Assembly: GCA_019313025.1 (NCBI GenBank)
Contig: JAFDCA010000158.1
Span: 1-11,296 of the forward strand
Reading direction: 5' to 3'
DNA: 11,296 nucleotides
Source: Deltaproteobacteria bacterium
Lineage (GTDB): Bacteria > Desulfobacterota > Desulfobacteria > Desulfobacterales > UBA11574
The notes beneath the pieces are model-generated. The model saw nothing but the letters and a program-made list of their open reading frames with translations, did not search any database and was not told where the DNA came from. The number at the start of each line of letters is the position of its first letter. Position 1 is the stretch's first letter. The translations under genes were made by a program, and so were the position numbers. Shown in pieces: positions 6,091 to 11,296 of the stretch.

Positions 6091-6456
6091 CTATTTTTCT
6101 TCCAGATCAAAAACAAGTTTTTTATAATCCGCATTATTTGGATCCATGCCAAGCGCTTTTTTAAAATCAATGAGAGCATTTTTAATATTTCCTTTGCTCC
6201 GCCAGGCTTCCCCACGACCGATCAACGCATCCGTATCATGAGGATTCTTTTCTAAGGCTTTGGTGAATTCAGATAGTGCCTTATTAAAATTTCCTTTATT
6301 TGCCCAAGAAAGTGCTATGTAGTATCGTGCATCCGGATGATCGGGATCGATCGTTAAAACTCTGCTAAACAGTTTAATCGCTCTATCATATTCATCGGTG
6401 TTAAAGCTGTCTAAACCCTCATCAAATAATATTTCAACTTTATCATTTATCTTCAT
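6091..6456 (-). CDS. three-repeat TPR protein
   Basis: This 121-residue protein is almost wholly tetratricopeptide repeats in perfect 34-residue register: residues 7-40, 41-74 and 75-108. Each has the small-residue positions (GLDSF, ALSWANKG, RGEAWRSKG), the Ala of helix B (AIKLF, ALSEF, ALIDF) and a Pro near the end (DPDHP, NPHD, DPNN), then a short capping helix. TPR folds are protein-binding scaffolds. With no signal peptide or catalytic domain it is probably a cytoplasmic adaptor with an unknown partner. The leader is A/T-only with no Shine-Dalgarno sequence, so initiation may rely on an unstructured leader. It is transcribed toward the tRNA-Leu gene. No operon partner is visible. Confidence 0.8.
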   Translation of the reverse strand: MKINDKVEILFDEGLDSFNTDEYDRAIKLFSRVLTIDPDHPDARYYIALSWANKGNFNKALSEFTKALEKNPHDTDALIGRGEAWRSKGNIKNALIDFKKALGMDPNNADYKKLVFDLEEK

Positions 6457-6642
6457 GATTTTATTTTTTTCATTTTCTTTTTATTAAGGAAAATTCGAGG
6501 ATATCTCAGGCCAAAGATCCCTGGGAAAAATCCCTGTCACTGGTATATTGAATGACGGTTAAGGTTAAGAATCAGATTATAGAAACTATTTAAACTTCCT
6601 GCAAAGAAAAAGTGAAATTGAATGGTTTTGAATGAGGTGGTG

Positions 6643-6667
6643 CCCCCGGGGGATCCCATCCCGGGGG
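6643..6667. repeat. GC-rich hairpin in AT-rich spacer
   Basis: CCCCCGGG (6643-6650) pairs with CCCGGGGG (6660-6667) around GGATCCCAT; alternative registers give GGGAT/ATCCC plus CCCCC/GGGGG. Its composition contrasts sharply with the surrounding AT-rich DNA. It is not followed by a T-run, so terminator function is doubtful. It might belong to a leader upstream of the cold-shock pseudogene. Confidence 0.4.
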
Positions 6668-6721
6668 TCTTTGAAAAAGTTCACATAGGGGCACATAATT
6701 ACCGCCGGAACTTTAATTGTT

Positions 6722-6773
6722 TATCGGTAAGTTCATTAACGAACTTAAATGATATTTCCATCATTAACCGATG
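6722..6773 (+). ncRNA. possible three-way-junction leader of the cold-shock pseudogene
   Basis: Three nested helices can form. P1 is ATCGGT (6723-6728) with ACCGAT (6767-6772). P2 is AAGTTC (6729-6734) with GAACTT (6741-6746). P3 is AATGAT (6748-6753) with ATCATT (6760-6765). The fold ends 30 bases before the degenerate start of the csp pseudogene. Cold-shock mRNAs often have structured temperature-responsive leaders, so this may be such a relic. Drawn by hand; no energy calculation. Confidence 0.35.
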
Positions 6774-6802
6774 AATATTATTTTGAGATGCTTTGATAAT
6801 AG

Positions 6803-6998
6803 ATGGTTTACCAGGATGGTTTAGCGACAAAAAAGGTTATGGATTTATTGAACAAGAGGATGGTCCGGATGTATTTGTCCATTAATCAGGAATCAATAGC
6901 ACCGGTTTCAAGCCTCTTGATGAAGGTGATCGGGTTTCATTTGACATAGAGGAGATGGCATAAAAGTCCCTGCTGCGGTCAATGTCACCATAATTTAG
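6803..6998 (+). pseudogene. cold-shock protein (CspA family), degraded
   Basis: The frame from 6817 reads [22 protein letters not shown], containing both nucleic-acid-binding motifs of the CspA family: RNP1 (KGYGFI) and RNP2 (VFVH). An in-frame TAA (6883-6885) stands where Tyr or a similar residue precedes SGI. The frame resumes SGINSTGFKPLDEGDRVSF, then hits TAA at 6961. The family-typical end PAAVNVTII appears in another frame, to TAG 6996-6998. The N-terminus is also shortened: ATGGTTTACCAGG joins directly to TGGTTT, with the usual GTVK missing. Three independent lesions mean a true pseudogene and not a sequencing slip. Intact family members are about 66-70 residues, single-stranded RNA/DNA chaperones of the cytoplasm. 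Its terminator (7016-7056) survives. Confidence 0.85.
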
Positions 6999-7015
6999 TT
7001 TGCTGTTTATTTGAT

Positions 7016-7056
7016 AAGCTCTCCAATTTATGAATTATCAATGGAGAGCTTTTTTT
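7016..7056 (+). terminator. rho-independent terminator of the csp pseudogene
   Basis: AAGCTCTCCA (7016-7025) pairs perfectly with TGGAGAGCTT (7042-7051), a 10-bp stem followed by an uninterrupted T-run to 7056. It sits 18 bases after the pseudogene end. It could also serve the leftward gene ending at 7105, though it lacks a T-run in that direction. Confidence 0.85.
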
Positions 7057-7104
7057 CTTAGCGGATTCTCTTTGAAAACCTCAATCACATGATATGAAAT
7101 TTAG

Positions 7105-7623
7105 TTACTGGTTGCCTTGGGGTTTAACAAGAAGTAAGAATCTCCCGTTTAATGGATCATATCCATAGTTATCAGGTTTTGGAAAAGTCGCACCTGTAGT
7201 TGGATATGGCGTTCTTTGAGATTCATTTGTATACTGCTGGGTCACGTTCCCATGTGAATCCACCTGTCGTGTTGACTTCACTGTTTGTATAAATTGAAGA
7301 ACGGCCTCATCGCTCATGCCCGATTCTTTAAGTTTGGCGATCAATTCTGCTTCCTCCATTGACGTGGATTTCCGCTCCGGCCGGTATAGATCCGACTTAA
7401 TCGCCGACAGGATGTCATCATTGTTCAAACCGGATTGCTTCATCTTAATCACATCCTCTGAACTCACCGAACTGGTTTGATTTGAAATGAAGTATTGAAT
7501 AATCTCTTGGCTGATTCCCAGTTCTCTCATTTTGGGGATATCTTCATGCCTTACCAAGGAATTAAAGCCATATAAGGGAATGACTATAAGTAATAAAATC
7601 AAAATTATCATTGCTTTTTTCAT
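7105..7623 (-). CDS. secreted protein with three L-x-x-(S/L)-G helical repeats
   Basis: This 172-residue protein starts with a signal peptide (MKKAMIILILLLIVIPLYG), probably cut near residue 19-20; there is no lipobox Cys. The mature part contains three diverged 20-residue repeats: EDIPKMRELGISQEIIQYFI (27-46), EDVIKMKQSGLNNDDILSAI (56-75) and ELIAKLKESGMSDEAVLQF (93-111). Each is a helix, a Gly-centred turn and a second helix, the geometry of a helix-hairpin unit. The C-terminal third (120-172) is polar with Gln, Thr and Tyr. Function is unknown; helix-turn-helix pairs of this kind could be protein-binding in the envelope. GAGG stands seven bases before the ATG. It is a monocistronic-looking leftward gene. 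Confidence 0.65.
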   Translation of the reverse strand: MKKAMIILILLLIVIPLYGFNSLVRHEDIPKMRELGISQEIIQYFISNQTSSVSSEDVIKMKQSGLNNDDILSAIKSDLYRPERKSTSMEEAELIAKLKESGMSDEAVLQFIQTVKSTRQVDSHGNVTQQYTNESQRTPYPTTGATFPKPDNYGYDPLNGRFLLLVKPQGNQ

Positions 7624-7771
7624 GGGATTACCTCACTTTAATGCCTTATTGAACGATATCCTACCCCGCTTCTTTTTGGTGATAAAATTGGCGGTTAAAA
7701 TACGCATAGGTCCCCTTGTTGGAATTAGGAAAGGAATAAAGATAATAGGGTTTTAACTGTTTCCTATTTCC

Positions 7772-7891
7772 TCATTCCATTTGTTGTTTTAGGTTCAAAA
7801 TTGCAGAAACCCGCTGCTCTTCTTCCGGTGCTTTTGCTGGGGCGTTTCCGGTCTCGATTTCATCCTTTATATCTATATCGTCATATTCCAT
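7772..7891 (-). CDS. 39-residue acidic ORF, possible remnant of a membrane protein
   Basis: ATG 7891 opens MEYDDIDIKDEIETGNAPAK and the frame ends LNLKQQME at TGA 7772-7774. It is acidic with a coding-like composition. The frame is open upstream through LVLSIVFNLW, a short hydrophobic stretch that would make a membrane anchor if translation began at a TTG nearby. There is no clear Shine-Dalgarno sequence. It lies just upstream of the 7105-7623 gene in the same direction with a 148-base gap. It may be a real small protein or the tail of a decayed gene. Confidence 0.35.
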   Translation of the reverse strand: MEYDDIDIKDEIETGNAPAKAPEEEQRVSAILNLKQQME

Positions 7892-7995
7892 CCACAAGTT
7901 AAATACTATTGATAAAACCAATCTTAAGTTTGGCGACCGGATATTTAAAACTGCAAGGCATCAACGCGGCACATTTGCATGCGGATAGAAACATT

Positions 7996-8026
7996 AAAAG
8001 GGTCATCAAGTCTGAATGACCCTTTT
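7996..8026 (-). terminator. strong terminator left of the tRNA-Arg fragment
   Basis: AAAAGGGTCAT (7996-8006) and ATGACCCTTTT (8016-8026) form a perfect 11-bp stem around a 9-base loop. Leftward it lies 51 bases after the CCA end of the tRNA-Arg fragment, the expected place for the original tRNA terminator. Rightward it is also followed by T-rich sequence, so it may act both ways. Confidence 0.8.
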
Positions 8027-8076
8027 GTTTTTAAAGAAAAGAACGGTAGCGTTCCTCTCCATAATTACCTTCTTGC

Positions 8077-8124
8077 TGGTGCGCCCGGCAGGATTCGAAC
8101 CTGCGGCCTACGGATTCGTAGTCC
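8077..8124 (-). other. attachment site: 3' fragment of tRNA-Arg gene
   Basis: On the minus strand GGACTACGAATCCGTAGG (from 8124) contains anticodon loop CTACGAA (anticodon ACG, Arg) and the 3' half of its stem. It is followed by T arm GCAGGTTCGAATCCTGC, acceptor strand CGGGCGC and encoded ACCA to 8077. Bases beyond 8124 do not form the 5' half of any tRNA, so only the 3' part is present. A 3' tRNA fragment beside a tyrosine recombinase is the classic displaced att site. The element lies to its right and the chromosome to its left. Confidence 0.85.
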
Positions 8125-8167
8125 TTAATATTATACATCCCTCAAATGCCCTACCCTTCCTATTCGC

Positions 8168-8196
8168 TTGACTTTATTGATTTTACTTGATATTAT
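8168..8196 (+). promoter_or_regulatory. sigma70-like promoter of the recombinase gene
   Basis: TTGACT (8168-8173) and TATTAT (8191-8196) are separated by exactly 17 bases, each one mismatch from consensus. Transcription would start near 8203, giving a leader of about 67 bases that includes the direct repeats at 8230-8250. Confidence 0.65.
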
Positions 8197-8229
8197 CATT
8201 CCCATAATTTCACTTAAACACACGCAAAC

Positions 8230-8250
8230 TGTGGGGCTATTGTGGGGCTA
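8230..8250 (+). repeat. TGTGGGGCTA direct repeats before the recombinase
   Basis: TGTGGGGCTA occurs at 8230-8239 and 8241-8250, an 11-bp period. The pair lies between the attachment fragment and the start codon, about 20 bases upstream of it, and inside the predicted transcript. These are candidate arm-type recombinase-binding sites that might also repress expression. Confidence 0.5.
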
Positions 8251-8269
8251 GCTATTAAGGCGGTTTAAA

Positions 8270-9505
8270 ATGGCATCAAATAAATTCTCAACACAATTTC
8301 CAGGTGTTCGTTATAGAGTTCATAGAACCAGAAAATATTCAAGTGGAAATTTCGACAGATATTTTTTTATCCGATATCGGATCAATGGAAAACTGAAAGA
8401 GGAAGGCATTGGATGGTCAAGCGAGGGTTGGAATGCTAAAAAGGCTTCAATTGTACTCTCGGACCTAAAAAAAGCCCATCTAACTGGTAAAGGACCTCAG
8501 ACCTTAGCTGAGCAACGTGCCCTTGAGAATGAAAAACGAAAACAAGAACGACTGGAAAAGGAACGAATTGATAAAGAAACCCTATCCTTTTCAGATTATT
8601 TCAGAGAACGTTATTTCCCTGAAGCCAAAATCAACAAAGGTTGGAGGTCATACCAAAGGGAAAATAGTTTGCACAGACTTTGGATAGAACCTGTAATCGG
8701 TAGGATGCCGTTTAAAGATATTCGTCCATTTCATCTTGAACGGATCAAGAAAAATTTGGCAGATTCAGGGAGGTCTGCACGATCAATCCAGTACGCTTTT
8801 GCGGTTATCAGACAAGTGTTCAATCATGCCATTAAGAACGAAATATTTTTTGGTGAGTCACCTACAAAAAAGGTAACTAGACCGAAAGTCGACAATAAAA
8901 GAGAGAGGTTCCTGAAACAAGAGGAAGCCCAACTGTTACTGGAAGAGCTTAAAGTTCGAAGCCAACAACTTTACGAAATCGCTTATATCTCACTTCATTG
9001 TGGCCTTAGGGCTGGAGAAATATTCAAGCTTACTTGGAACTGTATAGACTGTGATGAAGGTACAATTAGGGTAATGGATTCTAAAGGGGGATTCAATAGA
9101 ACTGCCCATATGACACAGACAGTTCGTGAAATCCTCTCATCTAAAAAGAAAGCCGCACCGACAAGTCTTATATTCAAGAATAGAAAAGGTGGTATGATCA
9201 AAGAAGTTTCAAATGCATTTGGCAGGGCTATAAAAGATCTTGGTTTCAATGATGGCATTAACGACCCACGTCAGAAGGTGTATTTTCATACTCTACGTCA
9301 CACATTTGCATCTTGGCTCGCACAAAGTGGGGAAAGCCTCTATACGGTAAAGGAACTTTTAGGCCATTCCACTATGGCAATGACTGAAAGATACAGCCAT
9401 CTGGCCAGCAAGAACTTGAAGAATGCCGTTAAGAAACTTGAAGACAGTATGAAAACCAAAGTCAAAGAAAAACCCACCAAACCAGAAGCTGTTCAGGGAA
9501 ATTAG
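8270..9505 (+). CDS. int: tyrosine recombinase / integrase
   Basis: This 411-residue protein has the full catalytic set: Arg247 (HCGLRAGE), Lys272 (MDSKGG), His340 and Arg343 (HTLRHTFASWLAQSG), His366 (LLGHSTM) and the nucleophile Tyr375 (TERYSHL). Domains in order: an N-terminal arm-binding-like region (1-75) with an aromatic-basic stretch (RYFFIRYRINGK), a charged helical linker (80-105), a SAM-like core-binding domain (about 106-196) and the catalytic domain (210-385), then a Lys-rich tail. Length fits phage and island integrases. It exchanges strands between attP and a tRNA attB in the cytoplasm. The start has AAGG nine bases upstream. It adjoins the tRNA-Arg fragment, so that tRNA is its likely target. 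No excisionase is visible. The gene looks intact. Confidence 0.95.
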   Translation: MASNKFSTQFPGVRYRVHRTRKYSSGNFDRYFFIRYRINGKLKEEGIGWSSEGWNAKKASIVLSDLKKAHLTGKGPQTLAEQRALENEKRKQERLEKERIDKETLSFSDYFRERYFPEAKINKGWRSYQRENSLHRLWIEPVIGRMPFKDIRPFHLERIKKNLADSGRSARSIQYAFAVIRQVFNHAIKNEIFFGESPTKKVTRPKVDNKRERFLKQEEAQLLLEELKVRSQQLYEIAYISLHCGLRAGEIFKLTWNCIDCDEGTIRVMDSKGGFNRTAHMTQTVREILSSKKKAAPTSLIFKNRKGGMIKEVSNAFGRAIKDLGFNDGINDPRQKVYFHTLRHTFASWLAQSGESLYTVKELLGHSTMAMTERYSHLASKNLKNAVKKLEDSMKTKVKEKPTKPEAVQGN

Positions 9506-9641
9506 GTTTACAGGCCATATTTCTTAGGTATGAACCAGCTGGAGATCGTCCAACCAGCAGCCTCCTGACGGCTTATGTTGTGCTGGTGGAATGAAAGTGC
9601 CTCCTAACCTATATTAAACGTTATGTATAAGGAGTAAGTAA

Positions 9642-10013
9642 ATGGCTAAAGTAGTAAATATTGAAAAATGTTTCGAAAAGTTTAGTGATACTTTCTCACC
9701 GAAAATAGTAGGTGATTTAAACGGTCAGCTTGTTATGGTTGTACGGTTAGAGGGTGATAAGGTTCCTTGGCATATACATGAAAAAGAGGACGAAATGTTC
9801 TTTGTAGTAGATGGAATACTTGACATCTATGAAAAGGACAAAAACGTTACTGTACGAACCGGTGAATTTTACATTGTTCGAAGAGGTGTAGAACATCGTG
9901 TTGTGCCCCGTGGACATGTCAAACTTATTTTATTTGAACCTGAAGGCATTGCTCATACTGGAAAAGTGAAGGCGGAGATCACTAAAAAAAGTTTTGATCG
10001 GCTTGAATTGTAG
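9642..10013 (+). CDS. cupin-domain protein (cupin_2 type)
   Basis: This 123-residue protein is a single beta-barrel cupin. Motif 1 is GDKVPWHIHEKEDEMFFVVDG, with metal ligands His44, His46 and Glu51. Motif 2 is GEFYIVRRGVEHRV with His85; the usual Pro in this motif is Arg here. Such small cupins bind a divalent metal and act on or sense small molecules; the substrate cannot be told from sequence. AAGGAG lies nine bases before the ATG. It starts 136 bases after the recombinase stop, probably with its own promoter, and appears to be element cargo. No signal peptide is seen, so it is cytoplasmic. Confidence 0.85.
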   Translation: MAKVVNIEKCFEKFSDTFSPKIVGDLNGQLVMVVRLEGDKVPWHIHEKEDEMFFVVDGILDIYEKDKNVTVRTGEFYIVRRGVEHRVVPRGHVKLILFEPEGIAHTGKVKAEITKKSFDRLEL

Positions 10014-10186
10014 CGGAATTCATAACAAAAATATTGGAACTGACAACTTCAGTAAAGGGATGTATTGACCTGCACAGAAAACCTATATTACTGGTTGATC
10101 TCTGATAATCAGAAAATATCAAAAAGTTGTGTGTGAGGTTATATATAAAGTGTGATCAGGCTAGTTGAGGGCCATGTACCCCCCTA

Positions 10187-10211
10187 TGGGGTCATCCCCA
10201 CCCTGGGGTCA
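10187..10211 (+). repeat. TGGGGTCA direct repeats upstream of the 10247 gene
   Basis: TGGGGTCA occurs at 10187-10194 and 10204-10211, a 17-bp period, within a C/G-rich stretch (10178-10210) that can also form short CCCC/GGGG hairpins. It lies 36 bases before the start of the acidic hypothetical and might be a regulator site. Confidence 0.35.
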
Positions 10212-10246
10212 AATCTAAAGAATCTTACATGTAAAAGGAGCATCCA

Positions 10247-10597
10247 ATGTTTCAAATAGATAGATCAGTTGCGATCATAAAACCCAAGCAGCCATTTGTA
10301 GACTGGGCTAATTCTGTAGGAGATGAAGAGAATCAATATTCCATCCAAGACTTTAGCACAGATTGCAGTGTGATTTTGCTGCCTGTCGTAGATTCAGATG
10401 AACAGGCAGAGGCTTTCATAGAAGATATGTTCCAAGATATTTTTGAGTTGGAGCTATCAAGTTGGATTGTTGTTGATGAAATGTGGCCTGATAATATAAC
10501 TTACAAAATGTTTCTGGAATGGTTTGAAGTTGAGTATCATTCTATGGCTTTTGATTCTCTTAAGGATGATATTGAGAAAGAAGCTTATGATTATTGA
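10247..10597 (+). CDS. conserved acidic protein of unknown function
   Basis: This 116-residue protein has no signal peptide or membrane segment and is strongly acidic. AAGGAG stands seven bases before the ATG, an excellent ribosome site. Recognisable blocks are RSVAIIKPKQPFVDWANS (6-23), TDCSVILLPVVDSDEQAEAF (38-57) and an aromatic-rich end, YKMFLEWFEVEYHSMAFD (86-103), preceded by DIFELELSSWIVVDEMWPD. I recall proteins with this block pattern as a recurrent uncharacterised family in proteobacteria, but I cannot name one. The fold is probably alpha/beta. It is a single gene between two spacers in the presumed element; the direct repeats upstream may control it. Confidence 0.75.
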   Translation: MFQIDRSVAIIKPKQPFVDWANSVGDEENQYSIQDFSTDCSVILLPVVDSDEQAEAFIEDMFQDIFELELSSWIVVDEMWPDNITYKMFLEWFEVEYHSMAFDSLKDDIEKEAYDY

Positions 10598-10649
10598 CCG
10601 TCATTGGACGAAGATAGTTTGACAACACCTGACACCAGAAAAATATGAT

Positions 10650-10737
10650 ATCTGCACATCAATTGTTGTTGTGAATATTGCAGATTGGCAAGCTATCACA
10701 AGTTTTGAAGCCTTAAAAAATCTGCGATATTGCAGAT
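10650..10737. repeat. two ATCTGC/GCAGAT inverted repeats
   Basis: ATCTGC lies at 10650-10655 and 10720-10725, and GCAGAT at 10680-10685 and 10732-10737. The right pair forms a compact imperfect palindrome (ATCTGC-6-GCAGAT), while the left pair is spaced by 24. ATATTGCAGAT recurs as an 11-base direct repeat (10675-10685 and 10727-10737). No ORF covers the area. It may be a multi-site operator ahead of the 10872 gene. Confidence 0.4.
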
Positions 10738-10829
10738 AACACAACCGGAAATAGTTATTCTTTCCAGATGAATTTGCTTTCATCATCTTTAGGAAAATTC
10801 GGCGCAAAATGCGGTTACTGGAGTTTTTG

Positions 10830-10850
10830 TTATAGAATAAGGTTCTATAA
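10830..10850 (+). promoter_or_regulatory. inverted repeat in the leader of the 10872 gene
   Basis: TTATAGAA (10830-10837) and TTCTATAA (10843-10850) are perfectly complementary with a 5-base centre, and the arms extend to TTG/CAA with one bulge. The repeat ends 11 bases before the GGAGG ribosome site, so it could be an operator or an RNA hairpin limiting translation. Confidence 0.45.
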
Positions 10851-10871
10851 ACAATTTATGCGGAGGGATCA

Positions 10872-11296
10872 ATGGAGGGAAGAATCCATAACAATAACGG
10901 AATCAGAAGACGGCTCTGGAAGGTAAAAACTTTTTTGTTGTTTCTAATGATCTTTTTCGGGGCTTTCACTCAAGCGTTTTCCAAAGTTGCCTATATTTTT
11001 ATAGCCCCAAATCTCACTCGATTTACAAAAGACCTTAATGCCAATCGGTGTATATTAGAGAAGATGGATTTGGAATTTATGGGGTATGAAGTCCGTATCG
11101 ATTTTAATGGAACTGAAAAAAGAATTCTTCAAGCCATTTTGGATCCCGATGTCAAAGCCATTACTTATTTTGGACACGGCGGTAGCGGCAGCGGATCGTT
11201 TTGGACTCCTGCTAAAGAACCCACTCTTGGAGCCTGGAATGCCTCGAGCTGGATGATGACCATGGAAGACGCCCTACGCGAAAAATACATAGCCCA
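10872..11296 (+). CDS. exported protein with GHG motif, 5' part only (caspase-like?)
   Basis: GGAGG six to ten bases upstream supports the ATG at 10872; 141 codons are visible before the window ends. Residues 1-18 are polar and basic, 19-37 hydrophobic (FLLFLMIFFGAFTQAFS) with likely cleavage after Ser37, so the protein is exported. The mature part begins KVAYIFIAPNLTRF, a strand-loop start, then a helix, strand EVRIDF and helix, and KAITYFGHGGSGSG (95-108) with His102. A strand ending in HG after an alternating alpha/beta region is typical of the catalytic His in caspase-like and CHAT peptidases. The catalytic Cys would be past the edge, so this is only a suggestion. No stop or disruption is seen. 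Confidence 0.65.
   Translation, partial: MEGRIHNNNGIRRRLWKVKTFLLFLMIFFGAFTQAFSKVAYIFIAPNLTRFTKDLNANRCILEKMDLEFMGYEVRIDFNGTEKRILQAILDPDVKAITYFGHGGSGSGSFWTPAKEPTLGAWNASSWMMTMEDALREKYIA

Larger units (their letters stand above)
8077..11296 (+). mobile_element. left end of an integrative element in tRNA-Arg
   Basis: The tRNA-Arg 3' fragment, a recombinase promoter, arm-site-like repeats and a complete tyrosine recombinase lie in order, and the right boundary is outside the window. The displaced 3' fragment marks the end distal to the reconstituted tRNA, so an intact minus-strand tRNA-Arg is expected at the right end. Visible cargo is a cupin, an acidic hypothetical and an exported GHG protein. 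No phage structural, conjugation or replication gene is visible, so the class (prophage, ICE or genomic island) is open. Confidence 0.65.

Noticed and set aside
8995..9258. 87-codon minus-strand frame inside the recombinase
   Set aside because: It is antisense to the catalytic domain and is an ORF shadow.
9530..9600. CCAGCA...TGCTGG pairing after the recombinase as a terminator
   Set aside because: The stem is short, the loop long, and no T-run follows.
10601..10807. 68-codon minus-strand frame over the repeat-rich spacer
   Set aside because: There is no ribosome site, the composition is non-coding-like, and it runs through the inverted repeats.

Overview
The window looks like a piece of an AT-rich, loosely packed chromosome from an anaerobic, probably sulfate-reducing, Desulfobacterota-type bacterium. 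This is inferred from a four-heme class III-like cytochrome c lipoprotein, an IscA/HesB-like protein of the form I associate with that phylum, and many small unrecognised proteins. No rRNA or marker gene fixes the taxonomy. Gene debris is common: a frameshifted membrane zinc-ribbon gene, a dead cold-shock gene, a broken frame at the left edge, and a displaced tRNA fragment.

Layout. Positions 1-5360 hold mostly leftward small genes: a broken frame (1-251), the tetraheme lipoprotein cytochrome (281-967), three small proteins (1086-1292, 1826-1984 leucine zipper, 2121-2312), a frameshifted TM/zinc-ribbon gene (2683-2993), an IscA-like protein (3584-3895), a lipoprotein (4019-4522, rightward), a small secreted protein (4597-4917) and a MarR-like winged-helix protein (4994-5356). 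A 469-base noncoding stretch follows with two clean inverted repeats and an 11-bp-period direct repeat. It ends at an intact tRNA-Leu(UAA) (5826-5914, minus strand). Positions 5915-8076 carry a three-TPR protein, a cold-shock pseudogene with a foldable leader and an intact terminator, a secreted protein with three internal helical repeats, and a 39-codon acidic ORF.

The clearest larger structure begins at 8077. A 48-base 3' fragment of a tRNA-Arg gene lies on the minus strand, with a strong terminator to its left. To its right are a good sigma70-like promoter, tandem GTGGGGCTA repeats and a full-length tyrosine recombinase (8270-9505). This geometry is the displaced-3'-end junction of an integrative element in tRNA-Arg. 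Everything to the right is therefore probably element DNA: a cupin, an acidic conserved hypothetical, and the first 141 codons of an exported protein with a GHG motif. The intact tRNA-Arg should lie past the right edge.

A GTGGGACA direct repeat with the same 11-bp period sits 68 bases from the 3' end of tRNA-Leu, where no recombinase remains, hinting at an older element scar. I see no CRISPR array, recognisable defence operon or biosynthetic cluster. The most useful leads are the element boundary, the shared repeat architecture at the two tRNA loci, and the unrecognised small Cys-containing proteins.
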